DNA of 64,000 bases, taken from the NCBI RefSeq assembly GCF_003837865.1, contig NZ_RQIS01000001.1:375699-439698 (forward strand), read 5' to 3'. The stretch's first letter is position 1. Each line of letters starts with the position of its first letter. Of this stretch, positions 6,609 to 16,469 are shown in pieces. Source of the DNA: Paraburkholderia dinghuensis (GTDB taxonomy: Bacteria > Pseudomonadota > Gammaproteobacteria > Burkholderiales > Burkholderiaceae). Under the pieces are notes generated by a model. That model did not search any database. It worked only from the letters and a program-made list of their open reading frames with translations, and was not told the DNA's origin. Position numbers and translations under genes: made by a program.

Positions 6609-9119
6609 CTAGCCGGAGAACAGCGAGCCGCGCCCGCCGTCCATTGAAACCGGCCTCGATTTCAACGGATCGAGGACCGTCCCGCTCGCGCCACCCGGCT
6701 TGTCCCAGTCCGCGCACTTCTCCAGAATCTGCCCCGTCGTCACGTTCTCAATTACGCCCGACTTGATGCTGATGTACGAGCCGCCCGCGCCGATCCAGAC
6801 TTCCTTCGCCGCGGTGATGACAACCCGACCATTCGAGCTTTCGACCGTCACGTCCTCCAGACCTGCCATCGTCACCGGCCCGCTTTGTGCCTGAATGCTG
6901 ATGGGTCCTTTGGCAGCAAACACCTTGATCCCCAGGTTCTGCGCGAACAGGCTGATCTTGTCCATCACGCTCGCCAGCAGCGACTTCCCGGCACCGATGT
7001 TGACGTTGTTGCCCGCCACCACGTTCGCATGCAGGTTCGCGGAAATATGCGCCGACTGTTGCGTCGATATCGCAATGCCCTCCGGGCTCGACAGCAGCAT
7101 CACCGGTTTCGCAAACCCGCTTGCATTTCCGGTGCCACCGCCTGCCGTGCTACCGCCGTTTGCCGTTGTGCCCGCAACCGACTGCTGGGTTGCGTCGGTG
7201 AACGCCTTGAGCGCATCGTGCCCATCCTGCAGACTCTCGGCCTGACTGCTTTCGCTCGCCTTCGACAGGGTGTCGAGCAGGGCTTCTGCGCCTGCAAGCT
7301 GTTCCGTCGTTGCCGTCACGTTCATCGGCTGTGCGCTAGCGGGCTGCGTCGAGACATACAGGCCCTGTTCGGCGCGCACGGCACCGTACGCCCCGGACTT
7401 CAGATCGAAGCCACGCCCGAGAAACGCACCGCGCGTGTTGTCGGCATGATCGATGAGATAGCCCAGGTGCAAGTGGGAGGCGTAACTTGTTGTGTATAAA
7501 TGGACGCGATTCTGCCCGCTTGAGTCATCCAGAACGAGCTGGTTGAAGCCATCGCCGCCGTATTCGCGCGAGCGGAACCCCGACATCAGGCCGTTCGTGT
7601 TCCACACCGGCATCGTCTCGCCGCCATGCAGCCGCGAGATGATGACCGGCATATCACAGTCCCCGTTCACAAACGCGATGAGGACCTGATCGCCCTTTCG
7701 CAGCGGGAAGTAGCCGCCGCGCTTCGCGCCCGCATCTGGCATCGCAGCACGAATCCATGCTGAGGCCTTCTCGTTGCGGTCCTTGCGGCTGTAAGTCATC
7801 CACACCTTCACGCGGTTGCCGTCGTCGGTAGTGACCTCCTGATTCTCCGCCGTTGCGACAATACCCGTCTGCATATGCATTTCGGGCTTGCGATGCTCGA
7901 ACGGGCTGCGGAACGGGACGCGGCGGCGCTGCGCCTCGATTTCGACCTGGATGAAGCCCACACTGCCGTCCGGATGGCTCACGCCGGTGCCGCTACCGGC
8001 ACCCTTCGCCAGCTCGACCTCCGTGCGCAGGCTCTTCGGAAAGCGCGCGAGGGCGTCCATGCCCGGCACGTTGTTCTGGATCAGCCAGTCGCTGGCGATG
8101 ATCGCCAGTTCGCGGTCCTGCTCTGGCAGTGTGTCGAATTCGGGATGGCCACTCAGCTTGAACCAGTAACCGGGCAACGCATAGCGCGGACTGCCGACCC
8201 CGAAATAACGCTTTGCGCGCGACGCCCATTCCTCTGTATGGATGCGCGCCTGCTGCTCGCCCAGATCACGCTCGCCCCAGCTCTGCGAGCCGGTGTAAAG
8301 ATAATCCTCACCCTGCGCCGGTAGTTCGTCCGTATTCAGCGCGGGTGTGCTGACCTGCTTGTTGAGGTCGGGGCGCTTGTAGTCGGCGGTGGCCGTCGTG
8401 AGCGTGGCGCTTTGCGCCTCGTGCTGCTCGCTCAGCTGCGTCAGCCCGTCGAACTCTTCGTTGGTTGCAGCACGGCTGAATTTCAGCTCCTGCTGCGGCA
8501 GTTGGGGCGCGAAGTACAGGTCGTCGGAGATGACCACCTTGTGCGACTTGCCGTCCTTCGCGAAGTCGAAGCGCGGGAACACACCGACCTCCTCCATGCT
8601 GCGATGGACGAAACTCCAGTCGGTTTCCCACTGCACGCGATTCGAATACGAGCGGATCGGCGAGCGCAGGTCGAAGTTATAACTGCCCTGCGCCTGCGGA
8701 TGCTTCCCGAATACGTCGGATAGCACCTGCTGTCCCTGCACTTCCTGCCAGTCTCGGCGATCGCTGCTGAGCTTGAGGAGGCTCAGCCATGAGGAGAAAT
8801 GGAGCTGAAAATAGGTCACGCCGCCGTCGCTGCCGATCCTGCGGGCGCACTGTACATAGCCGTGGATTGGCAGATAGTTGCCGTTCGTCTGCCTGATCCA
8901 GAGCGTGACAGGCTGGAGCATCAGCGCACTCAGCTTGATGTCGTCATCATGCGTCGAAGCCGCATCGACGACCACCTCGAAATTGCGGCCGAGCCGGGCA
9001 TTGATCCTGATATACAGCGGAACAAGCCAGTCCTCGCCGACCGGCGTGTCGAGTGTGGCGAGACGGTCACTTTGCGCGTAGCCGCTGGTCAGCGCCTTGT
9101 CCAGTGCCTGGGAAGCCAT
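6609..9119 (-). CDS. vgrG: VgrG/TssI spike protein
   Basis: 836 residues. The N-terminal two thirds carry the gp27-like and gp5-like spike core (LVPLYIRINARLG, WLSLLKLSSDRRDWQEVQGQQVL, NRVQWETDWSFVHRSMEEVGVFPRF, then the OB-fold part with MTYSRKDRNEKASAWIR and GDQVLIAFVNGDCDMPVI). A DUF2345-type beta-helix follows (GIAISTQQSAHISA, NVVAGNNVNIGAG, GPVTMAGLEDVTVESSNGRVVITAAKEVWIGAGGSYI). The C-terminus is short and carries no enzyme domain, so cargo must be bound non-covalently. The large effector follows directly. The 3' end of this gene also exists as a stub at 2219. The trimer forms the puncturing spike on the Hcp tube. Confidence 0.95.
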   Translation of the reverse strand: MASQALDKALTSGYAQSDRLATLDTPVGEDWLVPLYIRINARLGRNFEVVVDAASTHDDDIKLSALMLQPVTLWIRQTNGNYLPIHGYVQCARRIGSDGGVTYFQLHFSSWLSLLKLSSDRRDWQEVQGQQVLSDVFGKHPQAQGSYNFDLRSPIRSYSNRVQWETDWSFVHRSMEEVGVFPRFDFAKDGKSHKVVISDDLYFAPQLPQQELKFSRAATNEEFDGLTQLSEQHEAQSATLTTATADYKRPDLNKQVSTPALNTDELPAQGEDYLYTGSQSWGERDLGEQQARIHTEEWASRAKRYFGVGSPRYALPGYWFKLSGHPEFDTLPEQDRELAIIASDWLIQNNVPGMDALARFPKSLRTEVELAKGAGSGTGVSHPDGSVGFIQVEIEAQRRRVPFRSPFEHRKPEMHMQTGIVATAENQEVTTDDGNRVKVWMTYSRKDRNEKASAWIRAAMPDAGAKRGGYFPLRKGDQVLIAFVNGDCDMPVIISRLHGGETMPVWNTNGLMSGFRSREYGGDGFNQLVLDDSSGQNRVHLYTTSYASHLHLGYLIDHADNTRGAFLGRGFDLKSGAYGAVRAEQGLYVSTQPASAQPMNVTATTEQLAGAEALLDTLSKASESSQAESLQDGHDALKAFTDATQQSVAGTTANGGSTAGGGTGNASGFAKPVMLLSSPEGIAISTQQSAHISANLHANVVAGNNVNIGAGKSLLASVMDKISLFAQNLGIKVFAAKGPISIQAQSGPVTMAGLEDVTVESSNGRVVITAAKEVWIGAGGSYISIKSGVIENVTTGQILEKCADWDKPGGASGTVLDPLKSRPVSMDGGRGSLFSG

Positions 9120-9221
9120 GCGTTACCCCTTTTGGGCCTGAATCGCGGGCCCGGTCGCCGCACGGGAAAATGGCCGAAACCGCGTGTTTTTTTCGATGAA
9201 AAGGAAAGTTTCACTGAAAAA

Positions 9222-9238
9222 ATTTCCGATCGGGAAAT
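9222..9238. promoter_or_regulatory. Palindrome upstream of vgrG
   Basis: ATTTCC, five bases, then GGAAAT form a perfect inverted repeat in the 207-bp gap between vgrG and the OmpA-like gene. The surrounding sequence is unusually A/T-rich for this locus. It could be an operator that lets the vgrG-effector unit be expressed separately from the structural genes. No clear -35/-10 pair was found. Confidence 0.3.
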
Positions 9239-9326
9239 AAGGCAAAACAGGCATCTCTCCGTAACTCCCTATCCACACAGAACCACACGTCGAACTTCGC
9301 ACCCGCCGGCACACCAAGCCCATTGC

Positions 9327-10268
9327 CTACGACCCCGCCCGGAATTCGATACGCCGGTTGCGCGCGCGCCCGTCGCTCGTGTTGTTCGATGCAAGCGGCT
9401 GATCGGGACCCACGCCCGTGGTCGTCATCTGTTGTGGCGATATCCCCTTCGTCACGAGATACGCCTTCACGGCGTCGGCACGCGCCTGACTCAGCGCAAT
9501 GTTCGACGCGCGATTGCCCGCGTTGTCCGTATGCCCGATGATCTCCACCGTGCGCGTATTCATCTTCACGAGCACGGCCGCCATCTGGTCAAGGATCGCG
9601 TGACCTTGCGGCGTGAGCGTCGCACTGCCCGTTTCGAACTCGATCGTTCGATTCGCGAGCGTCTGATCAAGCAGGCCCTGTTCAGACGCGCTCACGCGCA
9701 GCCCGTTGCGGATCGTGTAGGTCGGATTGAGCGCGGTGGCCATGTCGCTCGCGATTTGCTGGCGCACGGCCTCGTTGCCGATCTCGCCGCGCACGTCGAT
9801 CTGCGTGCCGTCGATCTTCAGTTGTCCTTTGTGAATCTGCTTCAGTTGTGCGTTGAGCAGCTTCTGCACGTTGGCCGCCCAGTTGGGTGGCGTGGCGACG
9901 TTTCCCACCTCGATCTGGTCAACCACATTCGTCGCGCCATAAGTTTCGCGCAGGCGCGCGAGTATGGCTGCGTGCGTGGCTTCGTCGGGCACCGTGCCGG
10001 CGGCCACGACCTGGCCCGGCGCTGCGTCTACGGGCGTGGAGAGGGATGTCGCCGACGAACCGCGTGAAGCCGTTTCAACCGGGGCCGGTGCGGTTAGGGC
10101 GTTTGCTGGCGGCAGCTCCGTCGTTCTGACCTGTGCGCCAGTGTTGCCGACAGGCGTGACGCGCACGGGGCTTGCGTCGTCGGCGTACACGGCGGCGCTT
10201 GCGAATGCGAGCAGGGCCGCCGCTAAAGGCGGGGTAAAACGTCGTATCGACTTACGCCCGACGCCCAT
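9327..10268 (-). CDS. OmpA/MotB-family peptidoglycan-binding protein of the T6SS
   Basis: 313 residues from the ATG at 10268, which gives a clean signal peptide (basic RKSIRR, then PPLAAALLAFASAAVYA). The C-terminal third is an OmpA-like domain: IEFETGSATLTPQGHAILDQM, then VEIIGHTDNAGN, LSQARADAVKAYLV, GPDQPLASN and GRARNRRIEF. It probably anchors the envelope complex to peptidoglycan, a job that the short TssL encoded here cannot do because it lacks such a domain. It overlaps the end of tagF by 17 bases, so translation is probably coupled. TagL-like is a fair description of the role, but orthology is not certain. Confidence 0.85.
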   Translation of the reverse strand: MGVGRKSIRRFTPPLAAALLAFASAAVYADDASPVRVTPVGNTGAQVRTTELPPANALTAPAPVETASRGSSATSLSTPVDAAPGQVVAAGTVPDEATHAAILARLRETYGATNVVDQIEVGNVATPPNWAANVQKLLNAQLKQIHKGQLKIDGTQIDVRGEIGNEAVRQQIASDMATALNPTYTIRNGLRVSASEQGLLDQTLANRTIEFETGSATLTPQGHAILDQMAAVLVKMNTRTVEIIGHTDNAGNRASNIALSQARADAVKAYLVTKGISPQQMTTTGVGPDQPLASNNTSDGRARNRRIEFRAGS

Positions 10269-11262
10269 GGCTGGCCTCCCCGACAAATGCTTCCCGGAAT
10301 GTATCGATCGCGAGGCGCAGCGACAGTTGCGGCTGATCGAGGTAGCTGACGAGTTTGCTGATGCCATGGTCCCTTTGTGCATGTTCGTCGATCCACTCGG
10401 GGTCGTCGATGTCGATATTGTGGGCGGCGTAGGCTTGTGGATCCAAGACGCTGTGCAGGGTCCTCGCCGCAGCGCCGTTGAAGCCGACGATGAGCCGCTC
10501 GCGCTGCGCGATGGTGCCGATGAAGATCGCAAGCTCGAAGTCCGCCTTTGAGACGAACGGCGCGATCAGTTCGAGCCAGAACGCGGCGACGAGGCTACGG
10601 TAGAACTGATCGGTCGGCAGCGGCAGCGTGAGACCGCGCTCCAGATTAGTGGAGCCGCTCGTCATCACAGGCCGTAACAGCGAGCCGAGCGCGAGCAGCG
10701 CACCGCGCAGGCGCACGGGATGGCCGCTCGCGAGCAGCATCTGCTCAAGGCCCTCGAGCGTCTGGTGTTCGAGGAAGTCGTTGAACGTGCCGTCGTGCGG
10801 GTTGGCCCCGCCGCCCACATCCACGGGCACCCGGGTTTCGCCGAGCGCTTGCAGCGCGCCTGGGGGTTCTGTCGCACCGAGCAGCGATTGCATCTGCTGG
10901 GCGACACGCGACCAAAGTCGCGCGAACGCGAGCGGGCTGCGCGCAAGAAAGGCGAGCGGCTGCTCGACTTCGAGTACGGTGGCCGCCAGAAACGGAAAGC
11001 GCCGCGACGAATGGTCATGGCTCGCGACCATGTGGCCCGCGATCGCAAGCTTGCTACGCGAGCCAAGAAACGCAAAATTTATCGGCTGCACCTCGCTATA
11101 GACGATCTTCCAGCGCGGATCGTCAGCGAGCAGTTCCATGGCCTGCGCGATCCAGCGGTCCAGCGTTTGCAGAAGCGGCGCATTGTGCGCACTCTTGACG
11201 AAGTCGCCACGCGACGGAATCTTGCCGAAGTAGGCGATCTGCGCCTGAACCGACTGCGTCAT
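10252..11262 (-). CDS. tagF: T6SS-associated protein TagF
   Basis: 336 residues. The start IAYFGKIPSRGDFVK, followed by WIAQAMELL, INFAFLGSRSKLAIAGHMVASHDHSSRRFPF and a DPEWIDEHA stretch, is characteristic of TagF, a cytoplasmic protein encoded beside tssM. In other species TagF acts as a post-translational brake on T6SS assembly. There it works with threonine kinase and phosphatase partners; none is encoded in this window. Its ATG overlaps the tssM stop by four bases (ATGA). It is somewhat longer than the core TagF domain; the C-terminal third is not assigned. Confidence 0.9.
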   Translation of the reverse strand: MTQSVQAQIAYFGKIPSRGDFVKSAHNAPLLQTLDRWIAQAMELLADDPRWKIVYSEVQPINFAFLGSRSKLAIAGHMVASHDHSSRRFPFLAATVLEVEQPLAFLARSPLAFARLWSRVAQQMQSLLGATEPPGALQALGETRVPVDVGGGANPHDGTFNDFLEHQTLEGLEQMLLASGHPVRLRGALLALGSLLRPVMTSGSTNLERGLTLPLPTDQFYRSLVAAFWLELIAPFVSKADFELAIFIGTIAQRERLIVGFNGAAARTLHSVLDPQAYAAHNIDIDDPEWIDEHAQRDHGISKLVSYLDQPQLSLRLAIDTFREAFVGEASHGRRA

Positions 11263-14200
11263 TGCGCGGTTCCTCCTTGCTGGGTGGGCGATGTCGCCGC
11301 CACGGCGGGCTGCGTGCCGGCGAGCGCTGCGCCCGCTTCAGTCGCGGGGTTGGCCGCCGGCCCGACGCTCGCGATCGATGAGGGCAACTGCACGCCGCTC
11401 AGGCCTTGCTGCTGCGGTGCATTGGCGTTGGCAGCCGTGGGCTGCGACGTGCTGACGATACGCATGCTCACCGACACCGTCACGCTGCCCTGCGTCCATG
11501 CGAGGTCGAACGTGCCGTCCGGATGGCGCGTGCGCTGCGCCGAGTTGATGAGCCGCTCCAGGCCATAGCGGCCCGGCTCGTTGACGAGCTGGATCGTGCG
11601 GCCGTCGAACGCGGTGGCCGAAAGCGTCGCGCCCGGCGCGCCCTGCGGATTGGGCCAGACGAAGTTCGTCCATTGCGGCGGCGTGTTGCGGTAGCGCAGT
11701 TGCTGGCCGTCGATAGCGATCGTGTACTCGGTCGTGCCGCTTGACGGTTGCGGCAGGATCTGGAACACGGTCTGCGGCTCGGACGAGCCCTGGGCCGCCG
11801 CACCGCCCGCGAGCGGCGCCACCCAGCGCGCGAAGCCGTTCGTGAAATCAGGCGAAAGCGTGAGGCCCATGTCGCCCCACGTACGTGCGGCGAGCGTGTC
11901 GCCGCGGCGTACGGCGAGCGGCCCGAGCGTCGCGCCGACGAACTTCGAAATCGCGCCGTCCGGCCCGAACATCTGGGCGATTTCGCTCGCGCCGGCCTCG
12001 ACCTTCGCGCTGCCCGCAAACGGATACTTGCTGGCGAGCGAGGCCTGAAACGGCGCGTACACCTGCGCGTTCCACACCTTGTTCACTTCCACACTGGCCG
12101 GCTGGATCACCACCGCGTAGGCCTGCATGAGCGGACGCACGAGCAGGGGGCGCAGGGCCTTCTTCTGCGCGTCGGTCTGGCCCGTGAGCATCTGCTCATC
12201 GACGAACTTCAGCGAATCGGCTAGCTCGGAGCCGTTGCCGTCGAGCGTTTGCTGCATGAGCTGGCGCGCACCCGGCCCCGGGTCGCCCTGATTCTTGATG
12301 ATGTTCAGCCGTGTGCGCACCTTCGAGAGTGAGTCCATATAGCCGCCCAGCAACGAGCCGTTGTCATGGCTCACGACGACGCGGCCGAGCCCCGCGAACG
12401 CCTGGCCGACCGGGCCCATCGACAGCTCTACCGGATTGCCGTTGATATCGATGTTCGCGGCGACCGTGCCGCTCGAAGCGCGCGAGAACCATTGCTTGAC
12501 CCAGCTTGTCACGCCGCTCTCTGCGCGCTTGATGCCCGCATTGACGAGCGAGGGGTTGTCCCATGAGGTCTGGTCGTAGGCGGTTTCGAGGATTTTGCGG
12601 ATCGGCGAGTCGTGCGGATCGCCCAGGCGGTTCATCGCGTCCACGGCCTCGCCGAACGTGCCAAAGTTCTGCACGGCAACGCCCTGCATGAACTTCTGCC
12701 AGTTGTCCGCATACTCGGTCTTGTACATCGTCATCAGCGCCTTCTGAATCTGCTCCGGGCTGCCTTCGAGCGTCAGGTCGTCCTGCGCCGAAGTATTGAG
12801 CACCCAGTCCTTCGCCTGCAGTTCCTTCGTCGCGGCGTCGCGGATCGCGGGCTGCACGTACTGGAACCAGGCCTCGCGTGTGAACGTGCCAGAGATCGCA
12901 TAGCTGCCCGCGATCAGTGACGTGTTCGTGTCTCCGACGATGCGTGCGACCGTCATCGGCGCGAAACGCGTGGAGGCACGCGCCTTGATCTCTTCGTAGA
13001 CGCGCTGGCGCGCCGGCATGCCGCGCACCACGTGGCGCAGGTTTTCGCGCGTCTGATCGACGAGCGCGAGGTTCGCGTCGATCGTCGGCCAGTCGTCGTC
13101 GGACACGCGCGAGAGGTAGAACGTGATCATGCGCTCGGCACTCTTGATCATCTCGTCGCGAGGCATGTTGCCGCGATTCGTTTCGAGCCAGCCGCGCCAG
13201 AAACGCGCGATCTGGTCGGTCAGGTGCGCTACCTCGACATGGCGCTTGTCGGATAGCATCAGGTAGGTCTTGAGCGCGTTATAGGCATCCTCGACGCTGG
13301 TTGGCGACGCGTCGCTATAGAGGCCACCCTGGCTCGCGTCGGCCATCGCTGCATGCGCGGAGACGGGCACCGCCCCCGAATCGGGCGTATGTGACATGGG
13401 CGCCAGCAAATCGGGATGCGCGTCGACATCCTTGAAGAACGAAGCCAGATTCTGCGAGACGGGCCTGAGCATGATCTGCTTCACGCCGTTGTAGTACTCC
13501 TCCAGCAGATGTCGTTCGAGCCGGTCGCCCTGATAGAGGCCGAGCGAGACCGCGAGCGGGCGATCGCGGCGGAACTGCTCCAGCTGCTCGATGCGGTCTT
13601 CAAGAATATCCATCGCCTGCAGGCGCGATTGCAGGTCGTTGCGGTTTTGCTGGAGGCGCTCGACGTTGTCGAGGTCGGCTTGCACGTTCGAGACGAGCTG
13701 CTGGTTGCCGATGGCCGACCACGTCCAGCCACCCAGCGCGAGCGCGAGCACCGCGACGAACCCGAAGAACGTTGCATAGCGAAGGCGCGTCTTGGCAGGG
13801 CTCGCGAACTGCCTCACCGTCTGGCGGTCCGCGAAGATCACCTTCGAAAACAGGTCGCGCAGGAAGAAGCCGTTCTTCGAGAACGTGCTGGGCGGCGTGG
13901 GCAGGCCCTCGGCCGAAAGCGAAAAACGGTTGGCGATGCGCTGCGCTGCGGCGCTATTCGTCTCGCCTTCCTGCAGCGCGCTCGTGAAGTAGAAGCCGCG
14001 GAAGATCGGCTTGTACTGGAACGGGTTGTTCTCGAACAGCGTGGCGAGGAACGCCCGCAGCGCCGGCTTGATCGCCGAAAATTCCAGCGGAAAGCTCAGT
14101 TGGCCAGGTGAAAGCTGCTTGCCGCGGCTGAGCGACATCTGCGCGATGCTGATTTCCTTGAGGCCTTCGTACAGCTCCTCGAAACGCTCGTCGAACAGGG

Positions 14201-15092
14201 CGACGACGTCGCGCTTCTCGTCACGCTCGTACGGCAAGGTGGCGCCCCACACGCGGTCGTACTCCTGGCGCTCGCTACTGCTGAAGAATTCGCTGAAACC
14301 GGTGATAAGGTCGGCCTTCGTGAACATCACGTAGACGGGCGCAAAGACTTCGAGCTTCTCGGTCAGTTCCTGCACGCGCTGGCGCAGGTTTTTCGCCAGG
14401 TTGATTGCGAACTCGGGGCGGTTGACCGTCAGCTCCGCGATACTCGCGGTGACGATGATGCCATTGATCGGCGCCTTCGGGCGGTAACGTTTGAGAAGAC
14501 CAAGGAAGCCGAGCCACTCGCTGCGGTCTTCCTCGTGGACCGAATATCGGCCAGCCGTGTCGAGGAGAATGCCCTCTGTCGTGAAGAACCAGTCGCAATT
14601 GCGCGTGCCGCCGATACCGTGCACCACGGCATTGTGCTTCTCGGCGAATGGGAACTGGAGGCCCGAATTCAGCACGGCGCTGCTCTTGCCGGCCGCCGGG
14701 TTGCCGATGACGATGTACCACGGCAACTCATAGAGCGCCGAGCCACCTGAAAGCTGACCAATCTTCGAGGTCTTGATGGTCTTCACCGCATCGACGAGGT
14801 GGGTGCGCAACTGATCCAGGTCGGCCTGCATGGCGGGCGCAGCCGGGCCGCTATCGATCTGCGCCTGCTGCTCAAGCATGTCGCCGAGTTTGCGGTTCGC
14901 GCGCCGCACGCGCATGCGCCGCAGGAGCCAAAGCACGAACCAGATCGCAAGCAGCGCACCGAACACGCCGGCGGTCCAGACAGGGCGGATCTGCAGCGTG
15001 TCTGCAGCAATGAACAGCACGGCAGCGAGCGCGATGACGCCGATGGCGGAGAGCGTGCGCGTGCGAGTCAACACGTTGAGGAAGCGTTGCAT
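11259..15092 (-). CDS. tssM: T6SS membrane complex protein TssM (IcmF family)
   Basis: 1277 residues. Two membrane helices lie near the N-terminus (about 15-58), followed by a cytoplasmic NTPase-like domain with an intact Walker A, GNPAAGKSS at 130-138. A third helix lies near 437-460, and a large periplasmic part with IcmF-related and C-terminal TssM domains follows. With TssJ and TssL it forms the trans-envelope channel that anchors the baseplate. The length is normal for the family. It is followed at once by tagF (4-base overlap). A 252-bp gap with no recognisable gene separates it from tssA, so it may have its own promoter. Confidence 0.96.
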   Translation of the reverse strand: MQRFLNVLTRTRTLSAIGVIALAAVLFIAADTLQIRPVWTAGVFGALLAIWFVLWLLRRMRVRRANRKLGDMLEQQAQIDSGPAAPAMQADLDQLRTHLVDAVKTIKTSKIGQLSGGSALYELPWYIVIGNPAAGKSSAVLNSGLQFPFAEKHNAVVHGIGGTRNCDWFFTTEGILLDTAGRYSVHEEDRSEWLGFLGLLKRYRPKAPINGIIVTASIAELTVNRPEFAINLAKNLRQRVQELTEKLEVFAPVYVMFTKADLITGFSEFFSSSERQEYDRVWGATLPYERDEKRDVVALFDERFEELYEGLKEISIAQMSLSRGKQLSPGQLSFPLEFSAIKPALRAFLATLFENNPFQYKPIFRGFYFTSALQEGETNSAAAQRIANRFSLSAEGLPTPPSTFSKNGFFLRDLFSKVIFADRQTVRQFASPAKTRLRYATFFGFVAVLALALGGWTWSAIGNQQLVSNVQADLDNVERLQQNRNDLQSRLQAMDILEDRIEQLEQFRRDRPLAVSLGLYQGDRLERHLLEEYYNGVKQIMLRPVSQNLASFFKDVDAHPDLLAPMSHTPDSGAVPVSAHAAMADASQGGLYSDASPTSVEDAYNALKTYLMLSDKRHVEVAHLTDQIARFWRGWLETNRGNMPRDEMIKSAERMITFYLSRVSDDDWPTIDANLALVDQTRENLRHVVRGMPARQRVYEEIKARASTRFAPMTVARIVGDTNTSLIAGSYAISGTFTREAWFQYVQPAIRDAATKELQAKDWVLNTSAQDDLTLEGSPEQIQKALMTMYKTEYADNWQKFMQGVAVQNFGTFGEAVDAMNRLGDPHDSPIRKILETAYDQTSWDNPSLVNAGIKRAESGVTSWVKQWFSRASSGTVAANIDINGNPVELSMGPVGQAFAGLGRVVVSHDNGSLLGGYMDSLSKVRTRLNIIKNQGDPGPGARQLMQQTLDGNGSELADSLKFVDEQMLTGQTDAQKKALRPLLVRPLMQAYAVVIQPASVEVNKVWNAQVYAPFQASLASKYPFAGSAKVEAGASEIAQMFGPDGAISKFVGATLGPLAVRRGDTLAARTWGDMGLTLSPDFTNGFARWVAPLAGGAAAQGSSEPQTVFQILPQPSSGTTEYTIAIDGQQLRYRNTPPQWTNFVWPNPQGAPGATLSATAFDGRTIQLVNEPGRYGLERLINSAQRTRHPDGTFDLAWTQGSVTVSVSMRIVSTSQPTAANANAPQQQGLSGVQLPSSIASVGPAANPATEAGAALAGTQPAVAATSPTQQGGTAQ

Positions 15093-15344
15093 AATCCGGT
15101 CAGGTCCTGGTGCCTTGATTGCTGTTTGTCATGCTGGGGCGGTGATCACGAGTGCCGCGCGTTCGCGGGTTCTGTCGCGATAAGGAGTTACGGAGAGACG
15201 CGCTCCGAGGGAAACAAGATTGCGCGATCAGACTCTTCAGCTCGATCGATTCGTTTAACGAAGGGACGTCGCGTGTGAAATCGTAGTCGCGGCCCACGCG
15301 ACTTCTCCCTAAAGCGCGCTGGAAGAATGACTGGATGAACACGC

Positions 15345-16469
15345 CTAGCCCGCATCGACCGTTTTCACACCAAGCATCTCGCGAATATGCGCAAGCGTGC
15401 CGTCGTCCTTCACCACGGTCGAAAGCCACTGATGCAGCGGCATTTCCGCCCATTCGGCCGCCTTGTCCGCGAGATAGGCGGCAGGGCTGTGCGGTTCGGT
15501 CTCGCGAAAGAAAACGGCCACCGCACGCAGTTGCGCAACGGCTTCGGAGCGGCTCTGAATACCCGCATGCGTACGGACGGGCATTCGATTCGGATTCGCG
15601 ATGGTGTCCTCCGCCGGCACGGGTAATTTGAAGCTCGCCTCCGCGCGCCCGGCCGACGCGGAAGACCCGTCGGGATGCGCGGCCAGAGCCTCTTCCACCT
15701 CGTCCAGATTCACACCCACATCGCGCGCGAACCGCTCGGCAAGCCGATAAACGCTTTCGCACGCCTCGCGCGTTTGCCGGAAACTTGGCGCGGCCTCTCC
15801 GGCGCGCGTGTCGAGCGACTTGTCGAGCGCCGCAAGCGCGGCTTCAAAGACCCTTAATTGCACGAGCAACGTTCGATAGAACGAAGCCGGCGTTGCGCGC
15901 TTCGAGGCGTCGATCTGCTCGACAGACGGTTTGCCGCGCGCGATGTCGTCCGCATGATCGGGATCGCGCTTGGCGGCTTGCGCGACGTGCATCGCGACAT
16001 TCCAGTCGATCGCGCTGAACGCCACGTCCGATTGCGTAAGCGGCACCGATTGCAGCAACTCCGCCGAGCGGCCCGCGAGCCACGCGACATTGCCGAGGCG
16101 GTATTCAGCATCTTCGCCTTCGGGCAACGGATGCACCTGCTCCCAATACTGCTCGATGAGTCCGGTTAGCAGCGCATAGCCCTGCGTGAGTCCCGAAACG
16201 CCCTCCTGAATCGCGAGTGCCTCGGTGAGCCATACCGCGAGCCGCAGATCCTTCGTCGTCGAGTGCAGCAAGGCCGTGCAGCGCTCGACGACGAAGGGCC
16301 AGTCGGCTTCCTTGATTTCGGTGATCCATTCGCCCTGGTCGAGCGATGCGTCGTCGAAACGGCGCGCACGCTGAATCGCGTCGAAGTCTGGCGAAAACAG
16401 CAGATCGGCCCCGCATGGCGACGTTTCGTTAATGGGCGCTAGCAGCGCGGTGGTATCGGTCATCGTCAT
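15345..16469 (-). CDS. tssA: T6SS protein TssA (ImpA N-terminal domain)
   Basis: 374 residues. The N-terminal ImpA domain is clear: LLAPINETSPCGADLLFSPDF, then LDQGEWITEIKEADWPFV, LRLAVWLTEALAIQEG, GLTQGYALLTGLIEQYWEQVHP and AEYRLGNVAWL. The C-terminal part (about 270-370) holds a second conserved block, SRSEAVAQLRAVAVFF and EPHSPAAYLADKAAEWA. TssA contacts the baseplate and primes or caps the growing sheath-tube. The ATG overlaps the tssH stop (ATGA), as in many Burkholderia T6SS clusters. Confidence 0.93.
   Translation of the reverse strand: MTMTDTTALLAPINETSPCGADLLFSPDFDAIQRARRFDDASLDQGEWITEIKEADWPFVVERCTALLHSTTKDLRLAVWLTEALAIQEGVSGLTQGYALLTGLIEQYWEQVHPLPEGEDAEYRLGNVAWLAGRSAELLQSVPLTQSDVAFSAIDWNVAMHVAQAAKRDPDHADDIARGKPSVEQIDASKRATPASFYRTLLVQLRVFEAALAALDKSLDTRAGEAAPSFRQTREACESVYRLAERFARDVGVNLDEVEEALAAHPDGSSASAGRAEASFKLPVPAEDTIANPNRMPVRTHAGIQSRSEAVAQLRAVAVFFRETEPHSPAAYLADKAAEWAEMPLHQWLSTVVKDDGTLAHIREMLGVKTVDAG

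Noticed and set aside
15093..15344. Small gene between tssA and tssM
   Set aside because: The frame across this gap continues antisense-like into tssA in a different frame with Arg-rich content and no motif.
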